Part shown: positions 25,498 through 35,153 of the stretch, piece by piece
Layout of the letters: the number at the start of each line of letters is the position of its first letter
Numbering within the stretch: position 1 is the stretch's first letter
Source: Sutterella sp047777475
Lineage (GTDB): Bacteria > Pseudomonadota > Gammaproteobacteria > Burkholderiales > Burkholderiaceae_F
NCBI GenBank assembly: GCA_047777475.1
Contig: JBKEET010000003.1
Coordinates: 1 to 64,000, forward strand
Direction of reading: 5' to 3'
Length of the DNA: 64,000 nucleotides
Translations under genes and position numbers: made by a program
The notes under the pieces: generated by a model
What the model was told of the DNA's origin: nothing
Database searches by the model: none
The model's input: only the letters and a program-made list of their open reading frames with translations

Positions 25498-25573
25498 GGG
25501 AACGTAGCTCAGCTGGTAGAGCAGCGGACCCTTAATCCGTCGGTCCAGGGTTCGATCCCCTGCGTTCCCACCA
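25498..25573 (+). tRNA. tRNA-Lys (anticodon CTT) with C at position 33
   Basis: 76 bases, identical to the next tRNA except one base: the anticodon loop is C-C-CTT-A-A, so the almost universal U33 is C (position 25530). All stems, the TTCGA T-loop and the encoded CCA are intact. It may be impaired, specialised or a sequence error. Confidence 0.85.
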
Positions 25574-25597
25574 TTCCTTTACAATCTGTCAAGCCGT

Positions 25598-25673
25598 GGG
25601 AACGTAGCTCAGCTGGTAGAGCAGCGGACTCTTAATCCGTCGGTCCAGGGTTCGATCCCCTGCGTTCCCACCA
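25598..25673 (+). tRNA. tRNA-Lys (anticodon CTT), canonical copy
   Basis: 76 bases with acceptor GGGAACG/CGTTCCC, loop C-T-CTT-A-A and normal U33 (25630), and encoded CCA. It differs from the preceding copy only at position 33. Confidence 0.95.
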
Positions 25674-25689
25674 TTCGGCTTCCTGCAGC

Positions 25690-25722
25690 ATCCCGCCAAT
25701 GAAGAATTGGGCGGGATTTTTT
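25690..25722 (+). terminator. Terminator after the tRNA-Lys cluster
   Basis: The ATCCCGCCAAT / ATTGGGCGGGAT stem is followed by a T-run, 16 bases after the last CCA. Confidence 0.8.
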
Positions 25723-25842
25723 GTATCCGGCCGCCGGGAAAAGGGGTAATACCTCAAAAATCTGCAGATTCCGGCGGTTTTCAGTCCTGAAGCCGCCCCG
25801 GCCCAAGTAAACTTGACCCCATTGTTTTTCGGATTCTCCAGC

Positions 25843-26892
25843 ATGATCAAGCTCGAACACATTTCTCAGCTTTACCGCACGCCGGAAGGCCGCGAGTTCA
25901 AGGCGCTCGACGATGTCTCGCTCGAAATCAACAAAGGCGAGATCTTCGGCATCATCGGCCGCTCGGGCGCCGGCAAGTCCACGCTCGTGCGCTGCATCAA
26001 CCTCCTCAACCGGCCGAGCGAGGGCCGCGTGATCGTCGACGGGCAGGTGCTCAACGACATGAACGAGGAGCAGCTGCGGAACATGCGCCGCCAGATCGGC
26101 ATGATCTTCCAGCACTTCAACCTGCTCAGCTCCCGCACGGTCTACGAAAACGTCGCGCTGCCGCTCGAATTCGCGGGCGTCGCGAGCGATGCGATCCGCG
26201 AGAAGGTGATGCCGCTCATCGAGCTCGTCGGGCTCTCGGACCACGTCAACAAATATCCGTCGCAGCTCTCGGGCGGCCAGAAGCAGCGCGTCGGCATTGC
26301 TCGCGCCCTCGCCAACGACCCGAAGGTCCTGCTCTCGGACGAGGCCACCTCGGCCCTTGACCCGGAAAGCACGAAAACGACCCTCGAGCTGCTGAAGCGC
26401 ATCAACGAGAAGCTCGGCGTGACGATCGTCATGATCACGCACCAGATGGAAGTCGTGAAGCAGATCTGCTCGCGCGTCGTCGTCATCGACACGGGCCGCA
26501 TCGTCGAGACGGGCAACGTCGCCGACATCTTCATGGCCCCGCAGCACGAGACCACCAAGGCGCTGATCGGCAACGTGATGGCCCGCGACATGCCGCCCTC
26601 GGTCGTCGACACCGTGCGCCGCGCCAAGAAGGAGGCCGCGAGCGGCAGCTCCGTGCACCTGCTCCGCCTTGCCTTCATCGGCAGCGAGGTGACCAAGCCC
26701 GTCATTTCGGAGTGCTCGCGCCGCTTCAACATGGACTTCAACATCCTGCGCGGCACGGTCGACGACATGCAGGGCCAGACCATCGGCTCGCTCACCGTGC
26801 TCATTTCCACCGATTTCAACACCTATCACAGCGTCGTAACGTTCCTTAAGGAAAGCGGCGTGGTCGTCGAGGAGATCAACGATGTCCGGTAA
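25843..26892 (+). CDS. metN: Methionine ABC transporter ATP-binding protein
   Basis: This 349-residue ABC ATPase energises D/L-methionine import. It has Walker A GRSGAGKS (39-46), Q-loop MIFQHFNLL, signature LSGGQKQR, Walker B VLLSDEATSALD and an H-loop in ITHQM. The C-terminal ~80 residues match the NIL regulatory domain characteristic of MetN (LLRLAFIGSEVTKPVISECSRRF, then TIGSLTVLIS). ATG 25843 (MIKLEHISQLY) is the family start. It overlaps metI by 11 bases. No metQ lies next to the pair, which is unusual. Confidence 0.92.
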   Translation: MIKLEHISQLYRTPEGREFKALDDVSLEINKGEIFGIIGRSGAGKSTLVRCINLLNRPSEGRVIVDGQVLNDMNEEQLRNMRRQIGMIFQHFNLLSSRTVYENVALPLEFAGVASDAIREKVMPLIELVGLSDHVNKYPSQLSGGQKQRVGIARALANDPKVLLSDEATSALDPESTKTTLELLKRINEKLGVTIVMITHQMEVVKQICSRVVVIDTGRIVETGNVADIFMAPQHETTKALIGNVMARDMPPSVVDTVRRAKKEAASGSSVHLLRLAFIGSEVTKPVISECSRRFNMDFNILRGTVDDMQGQTIGSLTVLISTDFNTYHSVVTFLKESGVVVEEINDVR

Positions 26893-27535
26893 TCTCTTTT
26901 CCATGATCTGGGACTCGTTCCTGGAAACGCTGCAGATGGTCGCCATCGCCGGCGCCATCGGCGCGGCGATCGGCATTCCGCTCGGCATCCTGCTCTACGT
27001 CACGAACAAGAAGTCGTTCCTGCCGATGCCGATCTTCAACAGCGTCCTCGGCGTCATCGTCAACGCCGTGCGCTCGGTGCCCTTCATCATCCTGCTTGTT
27101 GCCATCATCCCGCTCACGAGGCTCATCGTCGGCACCTCGATCGGCACGGCCGCGGCCATCGTGCCCCTCACGATCTCTGTGGCGCCGTTCATCGCGCGCA
27201 TCGTCGAGACGAGCCTGCGCGAAGTCGACCGCGGCCTCATCGAAGCCGCCCAGTCGATGGGCGCGACGAACCTGCAGATCGTCACCAAGGTCCTTGTGCC
27301 CGAGGCGATGCCGAGCATCGTCGCCGGCCTCACGATCGCGGCGATCAGCCTGGTGGGCGCCTCGGCCATGGCCGGCGCCATCGGCGGCGGCGGCCTCGGC
27401 GACCTCGGCATCCGCTACGGCTACCAGCGCTTCATGCCCGAGGTGATGTGGACCGTCGTGCTCGTGCTCATCATCGTCGTCCAGGGCCTGCAGGGCATCG
27501 GCGACACGATCGTCAAGAAGATCTCGCACAAGTAA
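26882..27535 (+). CDS. metI: Methionine ABC transporter permease
   Basis: This 217-residue inner-membrane permease has five predicted helices and the transporter-permease EAA-type motif EAAQSMGATNLQIVTKVLVPEAMPSI around residues 120-145. IGIPLGILLYVTNKKSFLP and GAIGGGGLGDLGIRYGYQRF are typical of MetI. The start overlaps metN. Translational coupling points to a metNI unit whose binding protein is encoded elsewhere. Confidence 0.92.
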   Translation: MSGNLFSMIWDSFLETLQMVAIAGAIGAAIGIPLGILLYVTNKKSFLPMPIFNSVLGVIVNAVRSVPFIILLVAIIPLTRLIVGTSIGTAAAIVPLTISVAPFIARIVETSLREVDRGLIEAAQSMGATNLQIVTKVLVPEAMPSIVAGLTIAAISLVGASAMAGAIGGGGLGDLGIRYGYQRFMPEVMWTVVLVLIIVVQGLQGIGDTIVKKISHK

Positions 27536-27587
27536 GGGAGCTCCCGCCCGGGGCGCCGTCGAAGCGGCACCCGGACGGCGCTTCAGG

Positions 27588-27593
27588 TATAAT
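27588..27593 (+). promoter_or_regulatory. -10 box of tRNA-Gly
   Basis: A perfect TATAAT lies 11 bases before the tRNA. The corresponding -35 region (CGGCAC) is poor. Confidence 0.5.
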
Positions 27594-27603
27594 TGCATCC
27601 CTC

Positions 27604-27677
27604 GCGGGTGTAGCTCAACGGCAGAGCAATAGCTTCCCAAGCTAAAGACGAGGGTTCGACCCCCTTCACCCGCTCCA
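27604..27677 (+). tRNA. tRNA-Gly (anticodon CCC)
   Basis: 74 bases with acceptor GCGGGTG/CACCCGC, T discriminator and encoded CCA. The anticodon loop TTCCCAA gives CCC. The outermost anticodon-stem pair is an A-A mismatch. Confidence 0.93.
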
Positions 27678-27687
27678 AATTCGATCA

Positions 27688-27725
27688 GTCCCGCAAGCAC
27701 TTCGAATCGGCCTGCGGGATTTTTC
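27688..27725 (+). terminator. Terminator after tRNA-Gly
   Basis: GTCCCGCA / TGCGGGAT arms with a 17-base loop are followed by TTTTT. Confidence 0.65.
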
Positions 27726-27747
27726 GTGCCCGTCCCTTCGTAAGCAA

Positions 27748-28485
27748 ATGGAAGAACATTCCGAAAAGAAACCGCTGAGCCCTGAAGAGCTCGAGGAGCT
27801 CAAGCACCGTCACATCCGCTCGTTCGTCATGCGCCGCGGCCACATTTCCGCCGCGCAGCAGCGCGCGCTCACCGACACGCTCCCGCTCTACCAGCTCGAG
27901 TACAGGCCCGAGCCCCTCGATTTCGCCGCCGCGTTCGGCCGCCAGGCCCCGACGGTGCTCGAAATCGGCTGCGGCATGGGCGAGACGACCGCGGCGATCG
28001 CGCAGGCGCACCCCGAAGTGAACTTCATCGGCTGCGAGGTGTTCGCCGCCGGCGTCGGCGCACTCGCCAAGCGCCTGCACGAGATGGCGCTCACCAACGT
28101 GCGCATCTTCCGCTGGGACGCCGTCGACGTGGTGCGCGACATGATCCCGGAGAACTCGCTGGAGGGCGTGCACATCTTCTTCCCCGATCCCTGGCGCAAG
28201 AAGCGCCACCACAAGCGCCGCCTCGTCGCGCAGCCCTTCATCGGGCTGCTTGCCTCGCGCATCCGCCCGGGCGGCTACATCCACTGCGCCACCGACTGGG
28301 AGGACTACTCCGCGCAGATGCTCGAAGTGCTCGACGGCGAGCCGAAGCTCGAGAACCTCTACGGCCGCGGCCACTTCAGCCCCGTGATGGCCAACCCGCT
28401 CTGCGAGCGCCCGAAGACAAAATTCCAGAACCGCGGCGAAAAGCTCGGCTACGGCATCTGGGACCTGGTCTACATCAGGAAATAA
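27748..28485 (+). CDS. trmB: tRNA (guanine-N7-)-methyltransferase
   Basis: This 245-residue SAM-dependent methyltransferase makes m7G46 in tRNA. The SAM motif I is VLEIGCGMGETTAAIA, with NFIGCEVFAAGV as motif II, FFPDPWRKKRHHKRR as the hallmark catalytic and tRNA-binding segment, and YIHCATDWEDYS. The length is typical. It stands alone downstream of tRNA-Gly and ends at a very strong terminator shared with uppP. Confidence 0.93.
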   Translation: MEEHSEKKPLSPEELEELKHRHIRSFVMRRGHISAAQQRALTDTLPLYQLEYRPEPLDFAAAFGRQAPTVLEIGCGMGETTAAIAQAHPEVNFIGCEVFAAGVGALAKRLHEMALTNVRIFRWDAVDVVRDMIPENSLEGVHIFFPDPWRKKRHHKRRLVAQPFIGLLASRIRPGGYIHCATDWEDYSAQMLEVLDGEPKLENLYGRGHFSPVMANPLCERPKTKFQNRGEKLGYGIWDLVYIRK

Positions 28486-28505
28486 CCGCCCGCACGATCC
28501 GCTTC

Positions 28506-28546
28506 GCATTCCCCGGCTTTCTCCGGAAAGCCGGGGAATGCTTTTT
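28506..28546 (+). terminator. Terminator of trmB
   Basis: The 15-bp perfect stem GCATTCCCCGGCTTT / AAAGCCGGGGAATGC with a CTCCGG loop is followed by six Ts. Confidence 0.9.
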
Positions 28547-28558
28547 TCGGGCAAAGGA

Positions 28559-28590
28559 AACGCCGGCGCAGTGCCGTGCGCCGGCGTTTC
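28559..28590 (-). terminator. Hairpin downstream of uppP
   Basis: AAACGCCGGCGCA / TGCGCCGGCGTTT is a 13-bp stem. The minus-strand tail TTTCCTTTG is only moderately U-rich. Confidence 0.5.
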
Positions 28591-28615
28591 GAAGAGCGTT
28601 TCGCAGGAGAGAGGC

Positions 28616-29443
28616 TTACCAGGCCACGATGCCCGTGGCCCAGGTGATCAGGATCACGCCGCCGAAGAAGATGCGATACCAGCCGAAGCCGCGGAAGTCG
28701 TGGCCGGAAACGTAGCGGATAAGCCAGTGCACGACGGCCAGCGCCGAGAAGAACGACACGGCCGTGCCGATCGCGAGCTCCGGCAGGCCGTCGGCCGTCA
28801 GCACGTCGCGCGACTTCCAGAGGTCCCAGACCGTGGCGCCGAAGATGGTCGGAATCGCCAGGAAGAAAGAAAATTCGGTCGCGGCCTTGCGCGACAGCCC
28901 GAAGATCATGCCGCCGATGATGGTGGCGCCCGAGCGGCTCGTGCCCGGAATCATCGAGAAGCACTGCGCAATGCCGACCTTGAGCGCGTCCATCGCGTTC
29001 ATGTCGTCCATCTCGAGCACGCGCGGCTTGATGCCGAGGCGCGCCTGGCGCTTTTCGACCCAGAGGATGATGAAGCCGCCGATCACGAGCGCCGCGGCCA
29101 CCGTGACGGGGTTGAAGAGATACTTCTTGAGGAGGCTGCTCACCATCACGCCCACGACGGCCGCGGGGAGGAACGCCACGATGGTGTTGACGGCGAGGTT
29201 CTGCTGCTTCTTGTCCGAAAAGAGCCCGCGGAGCACGGCCGCAATGCGCTCCCTGTAGTACCAGCACACGGCGAGGATGGCGCCCGCCTGAATGGCGATC
29301 ACGAACGTGTCGGCGCCCTTCCCCGTGAAGTTCACGAGGTCGGCGGCCACGATGAGGTGCCCCGTGGAGCTCACGGGCAGGAATTCGGTGAGGCCTTCGA
29401 CGATGCCGAGCACGACGGCCTGAAGCATATAGATCCAATCCAT
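28616..29443 (-). CDS. uppP: Undecaprenyl-diphosphatase
   Basis: This 275-residue inner-membrane phosphatase recycles undecaprenyl pyrophosphate, the lipid carrier of cell-wall synthesis. It has the two BacA/UppP signatures, GIVEGLTEFLPVSSTGHLIV near the N-terminus and SMIPGTSRSGATIIGGM in the middle, with about eight helices. ATG 29443 (MDWIYMLQAVVLG) is the family start. A TACAAT -10 box on the minus strand (29492-29497) lies ~50 bases upstream. Confidence 0.92.
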   Translation of the reverse strand: MDWIYMLQAVVLGIVEGLTEFLPVSSTGHLIVAADLVNFTGKGADTFVIAIQAGAILAVCWYYRERIAAVLRGLFSDKKQQNLAVNTIVAFLPAAVVGVMVSSLLKKYLFNPVTVAAALVIGGFIILWVEKRQARLGIKPRVLEMDDMNAMDALKVGIAQCFSMIPGTSRSGATIIGGMIFGLSRKAATEFSFFLAIPTIFGATVWDLWKSRDVLTADGLPELAIGTAVSFFSALAVVHWLIRYVSGHDFRGFGWYRIFFGGVILITWATGIVAW

Positions 29444-29512
29444 CCTGGGTCTCTTTTCTTTTATGCGGGCATTTGCCTGATCAGAGCCGCCATTGTAGCG
29501 GCACGCATGTAA

Positions 29513-29535
29513 AAGGCGTGTCAAAGACACGCCTT
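29513..29535 (-). terminator. Terminator of ettA
   Basis: AAGGCGTGTC-AAA-GACACGCCTT is followed on the minus strand by CTTTTAC, just after the ettA stop codon. Confidence 0.7.
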
Positions 29536-29558
29536 ATTACGAAACGCCCGCGAACGGG

Positions 29559-31223
<1,665 letters not shown>

Positions 31224-31325
31224 ATCTGTCCTATGGTTGCAGGTGTAAGGGGCAGGGCTGTCCCTGCCCTCCGGAAAAAAGAAAAATGCGCCGGCGGCCC
31301 GCGCGCGGCGGCCGCTGCGGCGGGG

Positions 31326-31976
31326 CTACTTGCGCAGTCCCAGGTAGCCGCGGAAGATCCACAGGCGGCGCAGCCTGTCGGTGCGCTTCCATTCGGCGCG
31401 GCGGAAATCGCCCATGGCGTCGGGCTGGTATTCGGCCCACTTCTTGTAAGCGCCCGACATGTCGATGTCCTCGAGCAGGCGGCGCAGCGGCCCCGGGAGC
31501 CAGCGGGTCGGCACCGAGGCCTGGAAATCGATGAGCGCCGGGGTGCCGTCCGGACGGTACATTACGTTGCCCGTGCCGCGCACGTCAAGGTGCACGACGC
31601 CGCGCCCGTGCACGGTTTTCAGCAGCTTTTCGAAGCTTTCGAGGAAGGCGGGCGTGATTTTTTCGCGCGGCACGTGCCCCATGCTCGTGCCTTCGGTGTA
31701 TTCGATCGCGAGCGCGCAGCCGTCGATGCGGAAGGCCTCGCCCGCCACGCCGTCGACGCCCTTCAGGCGCTTCAGGATCGAGAGCTCGTGGTGCAGCAGG
31801 TAGGGCGCCAGGAACCAGCGCACGTACCAGGGGCGCGCCGAGAAGTCCTTGACGGTCCACTTGCGGCCGCCGACCGTGACGAGGCTCACCACCGCGTTGG
31901 CGATATGGCCGTCGCGCAGGAGCTTCTTGTCGGCGGCGTCGAGCGCCGCTCTGTCAAAAGGTTTTTCGTTCGTCAT
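31326..31976 (-). CDS. Small protein-kinase-like (RIO/lipopolysaccharide-kinase-like) protein
   Basis: This ~216-residue protein carries a minimal kinase fold: a Lys in KWTVKDFSAR like the beta-3 Lys, a Glu in HHELSILKRL like helix C, the catalytic loop VVHLDVRGTGNVMY (H-x-D...N) and ALIDFQ in place of DFG. There is no glycine-rich loop. It resembles RIO1-like or WaaP-like kinases of betaproteobacteria that phosphorylate lipids or proteins. The substrate is unknown. It is upstream of ettA in the same direction. ATG 31976 is chosen over a TTG two codons earlier, though the ribosome-binding site is poor. Confidence 0.6.
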   Translation of the reverse strand: MTNEKPFDRAALDAADKKLLRDGHIANAVVSLVTVGGRKWTVKDFSARPWYVRWFLAPYLLHHELSILKRLKGVDGVAGEAFRIDGCALAIEYTEGTSMGHVPREKITPAFLESFEKLLKTVHGRGVVHLDVRGTGNVMYRPDGTPALIDFQASVPTRWLPGPLRRLLEDIDMSGAYKKWAEYQPDAMGDFRRAEWKRTDRLRRLWIFRGYLGLRK

Positions 31977-32035
31977 TGACAATGCGGGGCACGGCCCCGA
32001 GCCATGCCCCGCCGAATTCCTCGCAAGCGGGAAAG

Positions 32036-32455
32036 TTACGGCATCACCAGGCCGCTGCCGCCGAGGCCGCTGCCGCCGTCGGCGGGAGGCGCCTGGAAGC
32101 CCGGCATGTCGGGCGTGACGATCTGGTTGGCGGCGTCGCGGCGCAGCGCGCGGAGCTTTTCAATCGTGTCGCGCAGGCCCTTCTTGGCGGCATCGCCGTA
32201 GCCGGCGACCGCCTCGGCGACGGTCTGCGCCGGGATCTCGAAGGAAATGGGGATCGGGCCCATCTGGGTCATGATCTGCGCCTCGCCGAGGAAGACCATC
32301 GGACGGGCGGCGTCGCGGCGGCCCTCGGGGGTCACCGGCGTGAGCACGCGGATCGTGCCGACCTTGCGGTCCGTGACGACTTCTTCGGAATAAAGGTTGG
32401 TCGAATCCATCTGAGCGTTCATGGAATCGATTTCGTCTTTCTGCTCTTCGGCCAT
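32036..32455 (-). CDS. Conserved-looking hypothetical protein, 139 residues
   Basis: I do not recognise this protein. From ATG 32455 (MAEEQKDEIDSMNAQ, with AAGGAGCA upstream) it is soluble and acidic at the N-terminus. It has a beta-rich middle (VGTIRVLTPVTPEGRRDAARPMVFLGEAQI, GPIPISFEIPAQTVAEAV), then a helix, KKGLRDTIEKLRALRRDAANQ, and a Gly/Pro-rich tail (PADGGSGLGGSGLVMP). There is no signal peptide or membrane segment. It lies between a universal stress gene and the kinase-like gene, all on the minus strand. Good ribosome-binding site and codon pattern support a real gene. Confidence 0.6.
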   Translation of the reverse strand: MAEEQKDEIDSMNAQMDSTNLYSEEVVTDRKVGTIRVLTPVTPEGRRDAARPMVFLGEAQIMTQMGPIPISFEIPAQTVAEAVAGYGDAAKKGLRDTIEKLRALRRDAANQIVTPDMPGFQAPPADGGSGLGGSGLVMP

Positions 32456-32599
32456 ATCTGCTCCTTGGCGGCGCAGCCTTTTCTCGGGCGCGCCGGGCAT
32501 TTCATATATATGTGGTATGCATGCCGCGCCGCGTCGGGCGCGGCGGCTGCTTGGATTCTACAGGAAGAGAGCCCCGTTCTCGGGGTTCCGCGCGGGCTA

Positions 32600-33034
32600 T
32601 CAGCGGTAAACCATCACGGGGATGGTCGAGTGCGTCAGAACCTTCTGCGTTTCCGAGCCGAGCAGCACGGCGGCGAAGCCCTGGCGGCCGTGGCTCGCCA
32701 TGAACACGATGTCGCAGTCGTTCTTCTTCGACTGCTCGATGATCGCATCGGCCGGCGAGAAGCTCTTCACCATGACGGTCTTGGCGGCCACGCCGAGCTC
32801 GTCGCAGCGGCGCTTGCAGTTTGCGAGGAGGTCCTCGGCCTCGGCGCTGACGCGCTCGTCGTACTGCTCGATCGACTCGGGGCGGTACTCAGAAAGGTTC
32901 GTGTAGGAGTAAGGCTCCACCACATTGACAATCACGAGCGAAGCGCCGAGCGGCTTGGCAAAGCGGGCGGCCGCATCGAGGGCCTTGCCCGACATTTCCG
33001 AGCCGTCGGTCGGAACGAGAATGCGCTTGTACAT
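32600..33034 (-). CDS. Universal stress protein, single domain
   Basis: This 144-residue UspA-family protein begins MYKRILVPTDGSEMSGKALD and ends with the ATP-binding signature G-x2-G-x9-G(S/T) in ASHGRQGFAAVLLGSETQKVLTHSTIPVMVYR. The phosphate-binding glycines suggest an ATP-binding type. Such proteins aid survival in stress or growth arrest. AGGAAA precedes the start. A second, tandem-domain Usp gene lies 1.1 kb away on the other strand. Confidence 0.9.
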   Translation of the reverse strand: MYKRILVPTDGSEMSGKALDAAARFAKPLGASLVIVNVVEPYSYTNLSEYRPESIEQYDERVSAEAEDLLANCKRRCDELGVAAKTVMVKSFSPADAIIEQSKKNDCDIVFMASHGRQGFAAVLLGSETQKVLTHSTIPVMVYR

Positions 33035-33107
33035 ATTGTTTTCCTAAAGATGTCCTGTCCCTGCGGGGCGCCGCGCTTTTGCGCCCGGCCCCGCGCGTGC
33101 TGACATT

Positions 33108-33887
33108 TTAGCGGGAATGCCCCGCAAGATCATTGAGCACGAGGGCGGCAAGCCGCAGCCCCGCCGTGGCCGTCACGGGGGCAAACGCGCCCACGCCGAT
33201 GCGCGCGCCGGGCGCGGCGCCCGCGGCCTCGATGCTGTCGGGCCCGGGCTGCCGCAGCGGCTCCGTGCTGTAGACGGCGGGAACGCCGAAAAGCTTCGAG
33301 CGGCCGTTGGCGGACCCGGCCGGGAAACCGTGCTCGCGCCGCAGCAGCGTGCGCACCTTCCCGAGGAGGGGATCGCCCTTGGCGCGCGCCAGGTCCGAGA
33401 CGGTGACCTGGCCGGGATCGGTCCTAGCCGCGGCGCCGCCCGCGCAGGCGATGAGGATGCCGCGCGCCTTGGCCCAGGCAATGAGCTCGGCCTTGCCGCG
33501 CAGGTCGTCGATGCAGTCGATCACCCAATCGCTCTCGGACGGGATCAGGCCCTCGATGTTCTCCGCCGTAACGAAGTCGACCTTGGCGTCAATGCGCGCC
33601 TGCGGGTTGATGAGCAGGCACCGCTCTTTCATCGCCTCGGCCTTCGGGCGCCCGTAATTGCCTTCAAGCGCATGGAGCTGCCGGTTGGTGTTCGAGACCT
33701 CGGTGCGGTCGCCGTCGATGAGCGTGAGGCGCCCCACGCCCGAGCGGGCGAGTGCCTCGACGGCCCAGCTGCCCACGCCGCCCATGCCGACCACGGTGAC
33801 GTGCGAAGCGAAGATGCGGCGGGCGTTTTCTTCGCCGAAGACGCGGCCTATGCCGCCGAAGCGTCTCGGATCTTTTGTCGTTCCCAT
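33108..33887 (-). CDS. tcdA: tRNA threonylcarbamoyladenosine dehydratase
   Basis: This 259-residue E1/MoeB-like enzyme cyclises t6A37 in tRNA to ct6A using ATP. It has the nucleotide motif VTVVGMGGVGSWAVEALARSGVG, LTLIDGDRTEVSNTNRQLHAL and DWVIDCIDDLRGKAELIAWAK. The distance between motifs fits TcdA/CsdL rather than ThiF or MoeB, and the zinc CxxC pairs of MoeB are absent. No csdAE genes are adjacent. The ribosome-binding site is weak. Confidence 0.85.
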   Translation of the reverse strand: MGTTKDPRRFGGIGRVFGEENARRIFASHVTVVGMGGVGSWAVEALARSGVGRLTLIDGDRTEVSNTNRQLHALEGNYGRPKAEAMKERCLLINPQARIDAKVDFVTAENIEGLIPSESDWVIDCIDDLRGKAELIAWAKARGILIACAGGAAARTDPGQVTVSDLARAKGDPLLGKVRTLLRREHGFPAGSANGRSKLFGVPAVYSTEPLRQPGPDSIEAAGAAPGARIGVGAFAPVTATAGLRLAALVLNDLAGHSR

Positions 33888-34189
33888 ATCAGTTTTTTAT
33901 TTGTACGGCCAAAATTTTTTGATCATCTCTATGCAAAAAATCAAAAAATCGTTTTTCGAAATTTTGCAGGGCTCCGATCAAAAATCGAAAAATAAATTTT
34001 CGAAATTTTTTGTCCTCGCGCAAGAAAACGGGAATTCTGTACGTCAAATCCCTATATCCTTGAGGAGCGGAAACCGTTAAAGTGATGCTTAAGAAACCGC
34101 CTGCAATTCAGGCGGCTTTCAGAAATAAGCGCTGCGGTGTCAAGGATAATCCAAAACGCCGCGGCGGCCCGAAGAACTCAGGAGGATTT
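33888..34189. other. Divergent intergenic region tcdA / tandem Usp
   Basis: These 302 bases are AT-rich near tcdA, with TTCGAAATTTT occurring twice (about 33955 and 34000). A CCGCCTG-N5-CAGGCGG hairpin (34097-34115) sits in the Usp leader. No gene is seen. Confidence 0.45.
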
Positions 34190-35089
34190 ATGCGCATTCT
34201 CGTTCCCGTCGACGGCAGTGAAAACAGCCTGCATGCTGTTGAGTTCATCGCCTCTCGCTCCACGCTGCTCGGCAGCAAGCCCGAAATCGAAGTGCTCAAC
34301 GTGCAGCTGCCGCTTCCCGCGCGCGCCTGCCGCCTCGTCGGCCAGGACTCGCTCACGCGCTACTACGAAGATGAGGCGGAGAAGGTCTTCGAGCCCTGCC
34401 GCCGCGTGCTGAGCAAGGTGGGCTTCCAGGCCAACGAGTCCTACATCGTCGGCGAAGCGTCCGACAGCATCGCCGCCGAAGCCGAAAAGCTCAACGTGGA
34501 CCTCATCTGCATGGGCTCCCGCGGCCAGAGCGCCCTGAAGGGCCTCTTCTTCGGCTCCGTCTCGAACGGCGTGCTCGCCAAGAGCAAGTGCCCGGTGCTG
34601 ATGATCCGCGGCAAGAGCACGCCCAAGAGCGATGCGCTGCGCGTCGGCATCGCCGTCGACGGCTCCAAGTACGGCAAGGCCGCCGTGCGCTATGCGCTCA
34701 AGCACATCTCGCTCTTCGGCACGGGCGCGCAGTTCTACCTGCTCAACGTCGTGAGCGACTACGCCGGCGCCGTCATGCCCGACATGGCCGGCATGGCGCT
34801 CCCCGCGCTCTCCGAAGAGGAAGTGCTCGAGCTGCAGAAGGACGAGTTCAACGAGGCCGTCGAGCCGCTTCGCCCGCTCTTTGCCAAGGCCGCCGTCAAG
34901 GCCAAGGAAATCTGCCTCGTCGGCAACGCCGGCGACGAGATCTCCGCCTTCGCGAAGAAGAAGAAGCTCGACGTCGTGGTCATGGGCTCCCACGGCTACG
35001 GCCGCTTCAAGGCCGCCGTCATGGGCTCGACCGCCACGCGCATCGCCGCTGAGAGCGATGTGCCGCTGCTGATCATCCGCCAGGCCTGA
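34190..35089 (+). CDS. Tandem-domain universal stress protein
   Basis: This ~299-residue protein has two UspA domains. The first begins MRILVPVDGSENSLHAVEF and closes with GSRGQSALKGLFFGSVSNGVLAKSKCPVLMIRG. The second begins RVGIAVDGSKYGKAAVRYAL and closes with GSHGYGRFKAAVMGSTATRIAAESDVPLLIIRQ. Both keep the glycines of the ATP-binding loop. ATG 34190 is supported by GGAGG five bases upstream. It ends at a strong terminator, directly after which a group II intron has inserted. Confidence 0.9.
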   Translation: MRILVPVDGSENSLHAVEFIASRSTLLGSKPEIEVLNVQLPLPARACRLVGQDSLTRYYEDEAEKVFEPCRRVLSKVGFQANESYIVGEASDSIAAEAEKLNVDLICMGSRGQSALKGLFFGSVSNGVLAKSKCPVLMIRGKSTPKSDALRVGIAVDGSKYGKAAVRYALKHISLFGTGAQFYLLNVVSDYAGAVMPDMAGMALPALSEEEVLELQKDEFNEAVEPLRPLFAKAAVKAKEICLVGNAGDEISAFAKKKKLDVVVMGSHGYGRFKAAVMGSTATRIAAESDVPLLIIRQA

Positions 35090-35116
35090 GTGCCTTAAGG
35101 ATCCGCCTTCGGCGCA

Positions 35117-35152
35117 GGCCGGCCGCCCCTTTCCGGGCAGCCGGCCTTTTTC
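35117..35152 (+). terminator. Terminator of the tandem Usp gene (intron insertion site)
   Basis: The GGCCGGC...GCCGGCC hairpin with inner CGCCC/GGGC pairs is followed by TTTTTC. The group IIC intron begins two bases later. Confidence 0.8.
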
Positions 35153-35153
35153 G

